Positions 13,701-25,052 of a DNA stretch of 64,000 nt are shown in pieces (position 1 is the stretch's first letter; every line of letters begins with the position of its first letter). The notes beneath the pieces are model-generated. The model saw nothing but the letters and a program-made list of their open reading frames with translations. It was not told where the DNA came from and made no database searches. This DNA is from Dermatophagoides farinae (taxonomy: Eukaryota > Arthropoda > Arachnida > Sarcoptiformes > Pyroglyphidae): NCBI RefSeq assembly GCF_024713945.1, contig NC_134678.1, positions 868,001-932,000 of the forward strand, given 5' to 3'. Position numbers and translations under genes: made by a program.

Positions 13701-16700
13701 ACTATTGACTAGTTTTGTATCCAATGGTTTGAATTGTACACCAACCGATATGTTGATGAATATGGAATTGATGAATTATTCACAGAATTATAATAACATT
13801 AATGTAAACAATAACAATAGCCAAAATAATGTCGAATTGATGGATGTTTGCCATACGGATGGTAAAAAACATGATGAAAATTTTCTTAACGATATATTCA
13901 ATGATCAAACATCGAATAATACTACATCTTCTGTGGATGGTGGTGGCACCAAACAACAAGATAAATCAAAAGATATTGTCGAAATTGTTTGCAATTTTCT
14001 TCAATCAAATCATAATTATAAAGCATCACCATTTTTCAATGCAATTGCACAACTATGTCATCTGGATAGTGAATTAGCACATCATATATGGATACAGCTA
14101 TTTCCACGTATATATTCCATATTGAATGAACGACAACAAATGATGATAGCTTGTGAATTGGCACCATTTTTTGTTTCCGGTGTTCACACTTATCAACGTG
14201 AAATTCCTTATAGTGCAGTGAATACATTTTTTGAAGCAGTATCATATTGTGAACCATCGATAAAATTTCGTCCATCAATATTACGTTATTTGAGTAGAAA
14301 TCATAATCTTTGGCATCGTGCTTCACTATTGTTGGAAATGGAAATGGATAATGCTTTTTCCACTAGATCGGCATTCGGTTTAGGTGGTTTAATTACAAAT
14401 GAAATTGCTAATCAATCAACAACAACAACAGCCACAATGTCAACGATAAATACACCGAAACATACACGTAATAGTAGTAGTAATAGTGTTGTATCATCAT
14501 CACAATTAAATGGTGGTATTGTTGGTGATAAACATCAACATTCAACTAATAATAGTATGAATTCATTATCAGCAAATATTAATGATCTTTTACCGACCGA
14601 ATTACCATCATCAATGAATCAACCATATAATCATGAATGTATGTCTGCATTGGCAAATATTTATGAAACATTGAAAGAACAAGATTATTGGTCTGGTGTT
14701 TGGCATAAAAAATCATATTATAAAGAAACTTTGATCGCCATTGCATATGAACAGCAAGGATTTTTTGAACAAGCTAAAGGTGCATATGAATTGGCAATGA
14801 GTAAAGGCCAGAATGAATATAACAATACACCGATACCATTATGGCTTAATGAAGAATATCTAATTTGGGAATCACATTGGATACGTTGTTCAAAAGAATT
14901 GAATCAATGGGATTTTTTAAAAGATTATGGTAATTCATTAGAATTGCCAAATCCATTATTGGTATTGGAATCAGCATGGCGTATACCGGATTGGGATTCA
15001 ATGAATATGGCCGTTACTTGTGTGGAACAAAATCTGCCAAAAGATTTTGCATGGAAATTGGCATTATATAAAGGTTATAATGCCATTTGTAATCCAAATC
15101 ATCGTGATATGGATACAGCTGAACGTATGGTTGAAGTGGCAACAAATTTTTTATTAAAAGAATGGCGTAAATTACCGAAAATTGTTTCATCAGCACATAT
15201 TAATATATTACAAGGTGCACATCAGGTTATCGAATTGAATGAAGCACATAATTTGAATCACATTTTATATAATACAATCGGTCCATATCAAAATGATAGA
15301 TCACCATATGAATTGCGAAGTTTAATTAAAACATGGAAAAATCGTCTGCCAATTGTTGCCGATGATTTATCACATTGGAGCGATATATTCACATGGCGAC
15401 AACATCATTATCAAATGATTGTATCAAGATTTGAACAAGAAAATAAATTACAACAACAACAAGGTAATCAACCATCACAAGCAGCATCATCGAATATATT
15501 ATGTGGTGCACATGCATCTGCTCAATCGTTAATACATTTGGCAAAAGTGGCACGTAAACATTTCCTAATGAATGTTTCATTAGATCAATTGAATCGTATC
15601 CACACAATACCAAAAGTACCGATTATTGATTGTTTTCAAAAAATTCGTCAACAATTAAAATGTAATCTATTGAAACATTCTATGCAGCCAACTGGTGAAG
15701 AATTACAGGAAGCAATGTCCGTCATTGATTGTACACATTTACATTTTTTCAATAATGAAATGATTGCCGAAATTATTGCCATCAAAGGTTTTGTATTGAT
15801 GAAAATGGATCGTATGGATGAGGCGAATAAAAATTTTTCAGCATCATTACAAATATCCGATACGGTGGTAAAATCATGGGCAATGTGGGGTGAATTTCAT
15901 TATGAATTATTCACCAGAACGGCACATGAATCATTTGGACAACGTAACATTCAGGATGGTAAAAATGCAATCATTTCATTTTTACATGCTTCACGTCATC
16001 AAAGTGATTCGAAAACCAGAAAATATTTATCACAAGTATTGTGGCTACTATCGTATGATAAAGATCAACAATTAGCACAAGCAGTGGAACAATATAATAC
16101 CGGTGTACCGCCATGTAATTGGGTACCATGGATTCAACAATTACTTCATTGTCTAGTTCGATCGGAAGGTCATCATATGTTAACCATACTATCACAAATT
16201 AGTAAACTATTTCCAGAAGCTGTTTATTTCCCAACACGAACGTTATATCTTTCATTACGTTTAGAACAACGTGAAATGAAATATAAATTCAGTGTATTCT
16301 CAACAGCAGTTGGCATAAATCAATCATCAACAAACAATATGAATCAACAACAATCCACTGATCCAATTCAAGCATCATCAGCAACATGGCGTTGTACACG
16401 TATTATGCATCATCAACGTGAATTGCATCCAACTTTGTTGACATCGATTGAAGGTATATTGGATCAAATGTCATGGTTTCGTGAAAATTGGTTTGAAGAA
16501 ATATTACGACAATTGCGTCAAGCATTGGCTAAATGTTATACAATTGCATTCGAAAATCGTGATAATGTAGCTGAAACAATAACATCGAATCATACATTGA
16601 GCTACATTCGAAAATTGGTCACAACGTTTGGTATTGGAATCGATAATGCTACCTGTAGTGGTGGTGGTAGTCAATCATCATCACAATCATCAACAACTAC

Positions 16701-18454
16701 GAATACGTCAAGTAATTATTCATCAGGTGGTAGTGGTACCACGAATAATGATTCAAATCAATCAACAACGAATAAACAACCGGGAAATATTCGTACATCC
16801 AATACAACGGCATCGGAAACATTGGCTCGTCGTGCACAATCAACTGTGCAGGATCCAGATTTTCAAAAAATGAAACAACAATTTGCCAATGATTTTGATT
16901 TCAGTGTTCAAGGTTCACATAAATTACATAATCTTATTGTGAAATTTAAAAAATGGATCAAAATATTGGAAGCTAAAACCAAATTGTTGCCTAAATCATG
17001 GTTACTTGAAGAAAAATGTCGTTATTTAAGTAATTTTTCCAATCAAATTGTTGAAGTAGCATTACCAGGTGAATATTTTCTTCCAAAATTGAATGCAATG
17101 TGTATTGTACATATTGCACGTTTTATGCCACGTGTTGAAATTATAACCAAACATAATACTACTGCACGTCGTCTTTATATTCGTGGACATAATGGTAAAA
17201 TATATCCATATCTTGTATTGAATGATTCATCATTAAGTGAAGTAAGACGTGAAGAACGATTCTTACATTTGTTGCGTTTGTTAAATCTGTATCTATCGAA
17301 ACATAAAGAAACGGCACGTCGTGTTATTAGTTTTACCGTTCCACGTGTAGTACCAATACATGGACAGATGCGTTTTGTTGAAGATAATGTATCATCATTA
17401 TCATTGATTGAAATCTATAAACAACATATGATACGACGTGGATCGGATCCAGATGCACCGATAGCTAAATATTATGATCGATTACTTAGTCTACAAACAA
17501 AAGGATCACAAGTTACACTTTCACAATTGAAAGATATTATTGCCGATATACAATCATCGATGGCGCCTAAAACATTGCTTAAAGAATGGGCATTACAAAC
17601 ATTTTCAACGGCAACAGAATTTTGGCATTTTCGTAAATTATTCACATTACAATTAGCCACGGCTGGTCTTTCTGAATTTGCTTTCCATCTAACACGATTG
17701 AATCCAGATATGATGTACATACATCGTGATAGTGGTCTAATCAATATTGCTTATTATCGTTTTGATTTGAATGAAGAAAGTGGTGAATTAATTAGCAATC
17801 AACCAGTGCCATTCCGTATGACACATAGTGTACAGAATTTGATCACTGAAATCGGTATACATGGACCACTTACGGCAACAATGATTTCATCTGCAAGTTG
17901 TTTAGTATATCCAAATTATAAAGTACGTTCAATATTGTTGGCCATATTACGTGATGAAATTATTAATTGGCATAAACGAATTAAATCGAGTGAAAAAATG
18001 GCATTAATAACAGCGGCAATGACTGCTGTAGCTAATAATCAAACGGCTAAAAATTTATATCAAAATCTAAAAGATGATTCCAGTATGGATACTAATAATA
18101 ATAATGATCAACAACAACGAAATCAGCAGCAACAACAGCAACAATTTACTCAACAACAATTGGCCGATGTAATCAATTCACCAAATATGAATGAAATACC
18201 TGAAATGGGTGGTGAAGAATTGGTTAATCTGGTTACAAAGGCAGCCAATGCTATCATGTCACGATTACAAAGTATGTGTGATTTTTCATTCTTTTGTTTT
18301 TATATTCAATTTTTTCATCATTTTTTTTCTCAACAAAAACACAGGTCTTGCCACATTTGATGGAGCCGAAAGTAATGTTGCCACATTGATTAATGCAGCA
18401 ATTAATCCGGATAATCTTTGCTGTATGGATCCTGCTTGGCATCCTTGGCTTTAA
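4771..18454 (+). CDS. TRRAP: TRRAP / Tra1 (Nipped-A) PIKK-family pseudokinase scaffold, three apparent frame breaks
   Basis: Giant scaffold of SAGA and TIP60/NuA4 acetyltransferase complexes; it recruits them to DNA-bound activators in the nucleus. Exons are 4771-5010, 5090-5383, 5626-18271 and 18345-18454, all GT-AG. Most of it is HEAT/TPR solenoid, with near-identical blocks such as LFRSIGGGSHD and MKDLFVELCLTIPVRLSSLL. The FAT region is at about 14300-16500, the kinase-like domain at about 16900-18100 (ARRLYIRGHNGKIYPYL; no HRD or DFG catalytic motifs, as known for TRRAP), and the FATC ends DNLCCMDPAWHPWL. Predicted length is about 4,428 residues against about 3,860 in human; poly-Q, poly-N and a Gly tract near 12690 account for part. 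The frame changes near 5650 (A run), 10364 (AAA) and 13367 (TTT), each cured by removing one base, with homology continuous across. AATAAA is near 18580. Confidence 0.96.
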
Positions 18455-18923
18455 TTTAAATCAAAAAAAAAGAAGAAAAAAATGTACAGATATTTTTGTT
18501 ACCTAATTTTATCGATTATCGACTAATCATTTGTCAAATAATTCACTCAAAAATTCACTTTCATCTTTTTTTTCGGACGTAAATAAAAAAAAAATTTAAA
18601 AAAAAAATTCAAATAAATATACATTGTATATGAATGGTACTCGCGCGTGCTCATTTTGTGAGTGTGAGTGTTTTTTTTTAGATTTTAGTATTTAGCGCCA
18701 CTTGTACAACGGTCATTTATTTTTACTGATTGATTGTTTTGAATTTGGTGTTTTTTTTTCTGAAAAAAATTTCGATAATTACAAATTCTATATATGTTTC
18801 AATAATGCATCGATCAAATGGTAATTATAATGAATTTTTTTAAAACAAAACAAAAAATGACAAAATTTTTTCTTCCACCATAAATAACAAATTCTAGCAT
18901 ATTCATATTATCAATTCAAACAA
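18455..18923. promoter_or_regulatory. Spacer between TRRAP and the unknown gene
   Basis: Contains TRRAP polyadenylation signals (AATAAA near 18580 and 18611). A GC-rich block reading TGGTACTCGCGCGTGC lies at about 18635-18650, and an AGCGCCACTTG element near 18692. The last two are probably promoter parts of the gene starting at 18924. No gene is seen. Confidence 0.4.
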
Positions 18924-20211
18924 ATGCGACAAAAAATTCATAACCAATCAATAATGATTAATAAACTTTTTCATATGATTGAAAAAAAACATTCATATGA
19001 TCAAATTAGTTCGGAATCTGAATCATATTTATCGATCCTCATGTTGATTGCCAAACATAAGGTATGTGATGATAATGTTGTTCGTTTTTGTTGTAAATTT
19101 TTTTCCATTATTTTAGTGTGCTCTTCCACCACAACAAGAAAATGCACAAGAATTTGTAAGAAATTTATTGAAATTATTTTTCGAATCATTATCGAAAACA
19201 ACGAATAATCAACACAGTACATTGGATAATTATCAAATTAATCAACAAATTCGATTAGCTTTAGATAATTGTGCCGAACCTAATGAATATGATTTTCATT
19301 TAAATGATGATGATGATGATAATGATAAACTTTTTTGTAATGAAGACAATGATGATGTTTATAGAAATGTCGAATCTACCAATGATAATGTGAATAATAA
19401 TTGTCCAACAAACACAAATCATCATTCACCGGATTCAACATTGGCTAATGATGATGATCAAACTTTATTACCAAAATCATCTATTATTGAAAAGCCAATT
19501 CATCCATCATCATCATCATCATCGGATGCAACATTTATTGCTGATAATAATCAAACCATTATCCAACGAAAACCAATTGAAAATGGCAATAAATGTTCAA
19601 ATGATAATCAGAAACATGAAAATGAAAATTCACCATTGGAATCTTCTTTATTGTTGACTCCACAAATTGACACAACAAATCATCGGTTAAGGTCAGCGGT
19701 GATGCCAAAATTTTCAGTTATTTCATCAACACCAATGATTGAAAATGAAAGGTTAAATTTTAATTCATTTTCACGGATTTCAAATTTTTGTGACAAATTA
19801 TCAACGGATATTTCCAATTCTTTTGACGCAACACTAATGGCCAAAAATGATTCAGTTAACGAAGAACTTACGATAATTTCTTTGGAAAATGATAATCATA
19901 ATAATGTTTTCAACGCTAAGAAACAATCACAGTCGATAAAATCCAAAAATCATGGACAATTGAAAAAAACAATTGTAAATGGCGACATTAGCAATCATCA
20001 AAATACAGTTAAAATGAAAAAGAAAAAAGCTCCATCATCAACAACATTAAAAAATAATACAATCAACAACCACAACAACAATAATGATACAACAACAAAC
20101 GAAACATTTCATACGGCCACAAGCAGAACATTATTTACCACCAATACTTCATGTCTAAACGATTCTTATAGATTAAGGGCAAGAACTAAAAAAATTAATT
20201 ATAAATATTGA
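18924..20211 (+). CDS. Uncharacterised protein, two exons
   Basis: I do not recognise this gene. Exon 1 is 18924-19061 and exon 2 is 19117-20211, joined across a 55-base GT-AG intron (HK|CALPPQQENAQEF), giving about 410 residues. The first 70 residues look folded and partly helical (ILMLIAKHK, then FVRNLLKLFFESLSK). The rest is low-complexity, rich in Asn, Asp, Ser and Thr, with a basic segment (KMKKKKAPSS) and a basic C-terminus ending LRARTKKINYKY. RLRSAV near residue 190 and RLRART near the end resemble each other. This composition suits a nuclear or chromatin protein, but that is only inference. AATAAA is near 20269. The start is the first ATG of the open frame; an extra upstream exon is not excluded. 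Confidence 0.7.
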
Positions 20212-21163
20212 ACACACATCATCAAATGAAATGAAATATAAAAACAAAAACAAAAATATTAACAACCTCAATAAATAGGACGTATATATTCATTATTATA
20301 CCACCGTGGCCACATGGATACGTGAGGATATAAAAAAAAATGGTACGCGCGTATCCAAAGTAGTCCGTAATTTGTTTTTTTTTGTTTTGAACCGAAAATA
20401 TTGATTCGACTTTCATTGAATTATAATTGATGATGATGATTATTCATCTTCAAAATTAAACAAAAAAAAAATTTATTGTTCATCACACACACACACACAC
20501 ACAAAAAAAACATAATTTTTAAATTAATAATTAAATGATGATGATGATATTTTAAATACATTGACATGAATATTTTTTAAATAAATAAAAAAAATCGTCG
20601 TCGTCGTCGTTTGTTGTTGTCGTTCGTTGTATGTATGTCAAGTTTATGATGATGATGATGATCCAGATTTAATTTGATTTTCCATAACAGCACATTATGT
20701 TCGTATTTTAATCGATATTTTAATTTTGGTTGATTACGGATAATTCATTCAATCAACAATAATTTGGCCTGAATACAAACAAAAACAAAAAAAAAAGAAG
20801 AATCAAAACAAAAATGATGATGGTCGGTATTTAGAAAAATTTTTTTTTCGCCACTGCAGACACAGAAAATAGATTCGTTCGAATTTTTTTTTTCGTCGTT
20901 GTGTGTGTGGTGTGTGTGTGTTTTTGCATGTCATGCAAAGTCACTTTTCATTCATGAATAAATGTGACCCGAAAAAAAATTTGGCCGCCGGTTTTTACAG
21001 GTAAAAACCACAGAACGATGATTGAAATCTAATCATTTTTTATTCAGTTGTTGTTTTGTCATCGTTTTGTTGTTGACTTTTGTGTTTTGAGAATCCTACT
21101 GCTGCTGTCGTGTTGAAGAATTCAAATGCTAAAAAGAATTTGTTAAAAACAACAATCAACAAA
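20212..21163. promoter_or_regulatory. Spacer with CGCG element, CA repeat and probable TMEM8-type promoter
   Basis: No gene seen. It contains AATAAA at about 20269 and an inverted repeat with 8-base arms (TGGATACG at 20315 and CGTATCCA at 20350) overlapping a TGGTACGCGCGT block. It also holds a CA repeat near 20484, a TCG repeat near 20597 and a TTCGCCACTGC element near 20869. The last lies about 290 bases before the next start. Confidence 0.35.
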
Positions 21164-22564
21164 ATGTTTTTATCAAAATCAAGAATTATATTTACCTTAG
21201 GTTTGTTGACCTTTTTTTCAATTATTTCAACAACACTTGATTCCGTTTATTTATTTATTTTTTTTTTTGATTGTTTTCCATTATACAGTAGTATTGATTT
21301 CAATCATTGAAATTATTGCCTGTATCGAACATGAATCAAACAACGATGACACGACATCATTTTCAATATTGGATATTTTAGCTGCTGTAACCTCACCAAC
21401 ATCATCGGCAATGACGACGACGACGACAACGACAACGATTATGCCACCGACAACAATATCAATATCAAGATTATCAATCAATCAATCAGCATTAATTGGC
21501 GATTCGAATAAATCGAATAACACAACAATTTCATCATCGCCGCCACCATCAAAGGCCAAATCATCGAAAACGGAATTTGTTTCAATAATGGACGGTCTTT
21601 TGCTTGTATTCAGTAATCTATCACTGTTACCGGCCATTTATATTGCAATCAAAGGACAATTTTATGCAGAATCCATAATCTATTGTTTGACAATGATATT
21701 TTCAGCGGTATGTAAGATTTTTGAATCAGAAAAAAAAATCAATGCTTACCCCTTTTTTTTTGTTGTCATCATCATTAAAGTTATATCATCTTTGTGATTG
21801 CCATGGTTTTCATTATTGTATATTTCCATATGATATGTTACAATTTGGTGATTTTTTCACTGCAACATTAACACTTTGGTGTACGGCCATCATCATATCG
21901 AATGTTCCATATCAATGGATTTCATCATTCCATTTGGTTGGTGCAACAATTTTCGGTACATTATTACATTTTTGGATGACCGGTACCTGGAGTTTTGTTG
22001 TGCCGGCCATTTCAACACTATTATTAATAGGCTCATATTGGGTATGTTTATTTATTTATTTATTTGTTGTTTTTTTTTTCATTTACCAAAAAAAAATTAT
22101 CATTTCAGGGATATCGTTATTATCGTGAACGTACATTACCAGAATTGATTTATTCAAATAATTTCTATGTAGCCATTGGTCTGATGGTTTTAGGTTCAAT
22201 ATTGTTTGCATCACAAACAATATTCTATTTTCGTCGTCTTTATGGTATTTCACATTCATTATGGCATATTTCAATGTCATTGGCAATTGCATTGTTACTG
22301 CCTCGTTATCAAAATATTGATTCATTTTGGACAGAAAATCTAAAAATTAATTCAACAAATGAATCGAATCAACCGAAACCACCAATAATAGCGATTGGTA
22401 AATCAATCAATGAAATTAATAATAATCACAATAATCATTCAATGGTGAATGTGAAAAATTTAGCACCAGCACCACCGCCACCAACAACAGCATCATGTCA
22501 ACAGCATAATAATAATGATATTATGAATTTTAATTCACAAGTAAATAAAGCATTCGCACTATAA
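21164..22564 (+). CDS. TMEM8/PGAP6/myomaker-type CREST-family membrane protein
   Basis: Seven-membrane-span protein of the CREST superfamily; relatives are PGAP6 (GPI-specific phospholipase A2) and the fusogen myomaker. Exons are 21164-21200, 21289-21707, 21781-22041 and 22109-22564, giving 390 residues. The 37-base first exon was chosen because its split codon joins to VVLISIIEIIACIE, forming a signal peptide. A Ser/Thr linker follows, then spans beginning MDGLLLVFSNLSLLPAIYIA. Expected polar residues are kept: FSALYHLCD (Ser, His, Asp), LQFGDFF (Asp) and HSLWH (two His). It lacks the large extracellular domain with EGF module of PGAP6, so it is myomaker-like in size. Enzymatic versus fusogenic role cannot be told from sequence alone. 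AATAAA is near 22590. Confidence 0.85.
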
Positions 22565-22813
22565 TCGGATTTAAAAAAAAAAAAAAATTTAAATAAATCA
22601 ATTTTTAAATTTTTGAAACGAAAAAAAAAATATCACAATTAGATGATAACGACGTATATGAACGGAATGTTTTTTTTTTACTGTTTTTGAATGATTGATG
22701 TAGCAGCATGTTGTGTAGTAGAAGCATTGACCATTGGCCTTTTGAAATGTCCAATTGTGTGCATGTATGTGGGTAATGGAGAAGTGGTTAAAAAAAAAGA
22801 AAGAAATTTCCAA

Positions 22814-22845
<32 letters not shown>

Positions 22846-24986
22846 GGAGAGAGATGAAAAAATTGACAGATTGAAATGTTGGCTGCTTTTGTTGCTTGTT
22901 TGTTTGTTTGTTTGTTGTTGTTGTTGTTGTTGGACAGATAAATGTTTTCAACAATTAAAAGAAAAAAAAATGTGAGTTTCCAAAATAAAAAAAAACTTTG
23001 AATTTTCGTTCCAACAACAGAAGAAATTGAAAAATCGAAATAAAACATTCGATTGCTGTTGTTGTTGTTGTTGTTGCATCATTATATGCAAATAGCCGCC
23101 TTGTTGTCATTAATTCGTTGTTTTAGTTCATCAACATGAACATCATTGACATTCCAATCATCATTTCATTTTAATTGATTTCATTTTGTGTTTTTGTGAC
23201 AATATTTTTTTTTTCACATCGTCAATCAACATCATCGACCATTTTAACCATTAAAACGATAAATTTATCGATTTGATTGACGCCCAATGTTTTGTATTGA
23301 TATGTCGATTTGATTTTTTTATTTATTTATTGTCAAATGTGTGTGTGTGTATGCATTTTACCCTTATATATCGTATCGATATGTTGACAATGATGATGAT
23401 GATGAGAATGAATGCAAATGTGTAAACACAGCAACACGAGCACCAAAAGATAATAATTTACGTTGTGTGAAACCTAAAAAAAAAAAAAAAAAATTTCTTC
23501 CACTCTATTTGAGATTTGAAGATCAACAATTGTGGAATTTCCAATATTTTCTTCTTTTTTTTTTGTTTGTTTGTAATCGATCGGCAGGGTCGGTAAGTAT
23601 CTCGTGATTAAAAATTCAATGAATGAAAATTATTAATTATTCGAAATTGTTCCAAATTGTTTAGCTGATGAATCTGGTTTTTCGCAACAACAGTTTTTTA
23701 TTTTTTTTTTTTTTTTTTGGTTGTTGAAATGATTTCTTTTTTTTCTGTACTCATCACACAAAATAAATAGATCTCTTTGAGATTTTTTTTTGTTGTTGTT
23801 GTTGTTAGCAAAACACACACAGAGAGAACAGCTCATCTTCAGCAACAGCATCCTTATATTTTTTTTTTTTTTTTATAACTCGCCAATGCCCATTTATTAC
23901 CCAGTGATGTGATGTGTGTTTGTGTGTGTGTATACTACGCAAATTGAAAAAACAACTCTCAATGTGAAAGAAAGAAGAAGAAGAAGAAAAAACCACCACC
24001 TGAATGTAAATTTGGTTATAACCATCAAAATTTGTTTTGTTTGTAGGAAAAAAAAATTTGAAATTTTTCAAATTCAAACAAGGCTGTTTTTTTGTCATTT
24101 TGAAACATCATCAACAACAACAACAACAAGTGGTATATTTCAAATTGAATTTGAATAAATGAAAAAAAAACATGACAAGCTAGAAAAAAAATGATTTTAT
24201 TTGATAAAGCAAGATATTAGCAAGCATCCTAAAAACATGGATGTTTCTTATTTATGATGATGATGATTGTGATGAATGACAATTGAATGATAATGATGGC
24301 CTATATTTCTACATAATTCAATTCACATACATTTATTGATGTTGATGTTGATGCCAGTAACATTTGAAATTTGATTGTCATCAAATTGTTGTTGTTGTTG
24401 CCGAATGAATGCATTGAATTTGATATTTTTACGGCCATTCGTTTTATCATCCATTTTTTTACGATTATTGACTTTATTATATTGTGCCATTGTCATTAGA
24501 AATTCTATGGCTACAAATATTCTTCATCATTGTAATAATAATTTCATCATCATCTGTTGTGTTTTTTTTTTTACTTCGTGATACATTATGCACGTGATGC
24601 ATATATTTATTTGATTTGATTTTACTATCATCAACCAACTCCTACATTCATCAAGAATAATTTTTTATTTTTATTTTGTGATTTTCACAACACACACACA
24701 CACACACACACCTACACACAACCTAAAAAATCAACCAACTGTTCATTCCAATTTTTCTCCATTGAATCATCAACGATAACAACAACAACAATAACAAAAA
24801 AGATTTTGTTTGCAGCAATTTTTTTTTCGTTTGTACAAAGTTACATTCTGTTTTTTTTTTTATTTTTCATTGTTCCATTCATAGATCTTTGAGAAAGAAG
24901 TTTGGAATAAGACTTTTTTCGTTCTGCCATTCATTTTCATATAAGATTTTGATTCAAAATAAAAAAAAACGTCTTTCGAATACAAA
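22565..24986. other. Non-coding interval upstream of LRRFIP
   Basis: About 2.4 kb with no convincing gene. It contains GT, TTTG and TTG repeats (22821-22932), poly-A and poly-T runs, a further TTG repeat near 23056, and a CA repeat near 24690. Open frames here are translations of these repeats. The last few hundred bases presumably carry the LRRFIP upstream promoter and 5' untranslated region. Confidence 0.4.
22821..22932. repeat. GT, TTTG and TTG microsatellite cluster
   Basis: A GT run of about 12 units at 22821-22844 is followed 50 bases later by four or five TTTG units and then six TTG units ending near 22932. They are separate simple repeats in non-coding DNA. Confidence 0.85.
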
Positions 24987-25018
24987 ATGAGCTCTCCAAC
25001 TTCAATTCCTCATCCACC

Positions 25019-25052
<34 letters not shown>

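Noticed and set aside
16900-18250. Active PI3K-like kinase in TRRAP
   Set aside because: The catalytic-loop and metal-binding motifs are absent, as is known for TRRAP/Tra1, so it is a pseudokinase.
22691-22975. Open frame with long CVCV and Cys/Leu runs
   Set aside because: It is a translation of the GT, TTTG and TTG microsatellites.
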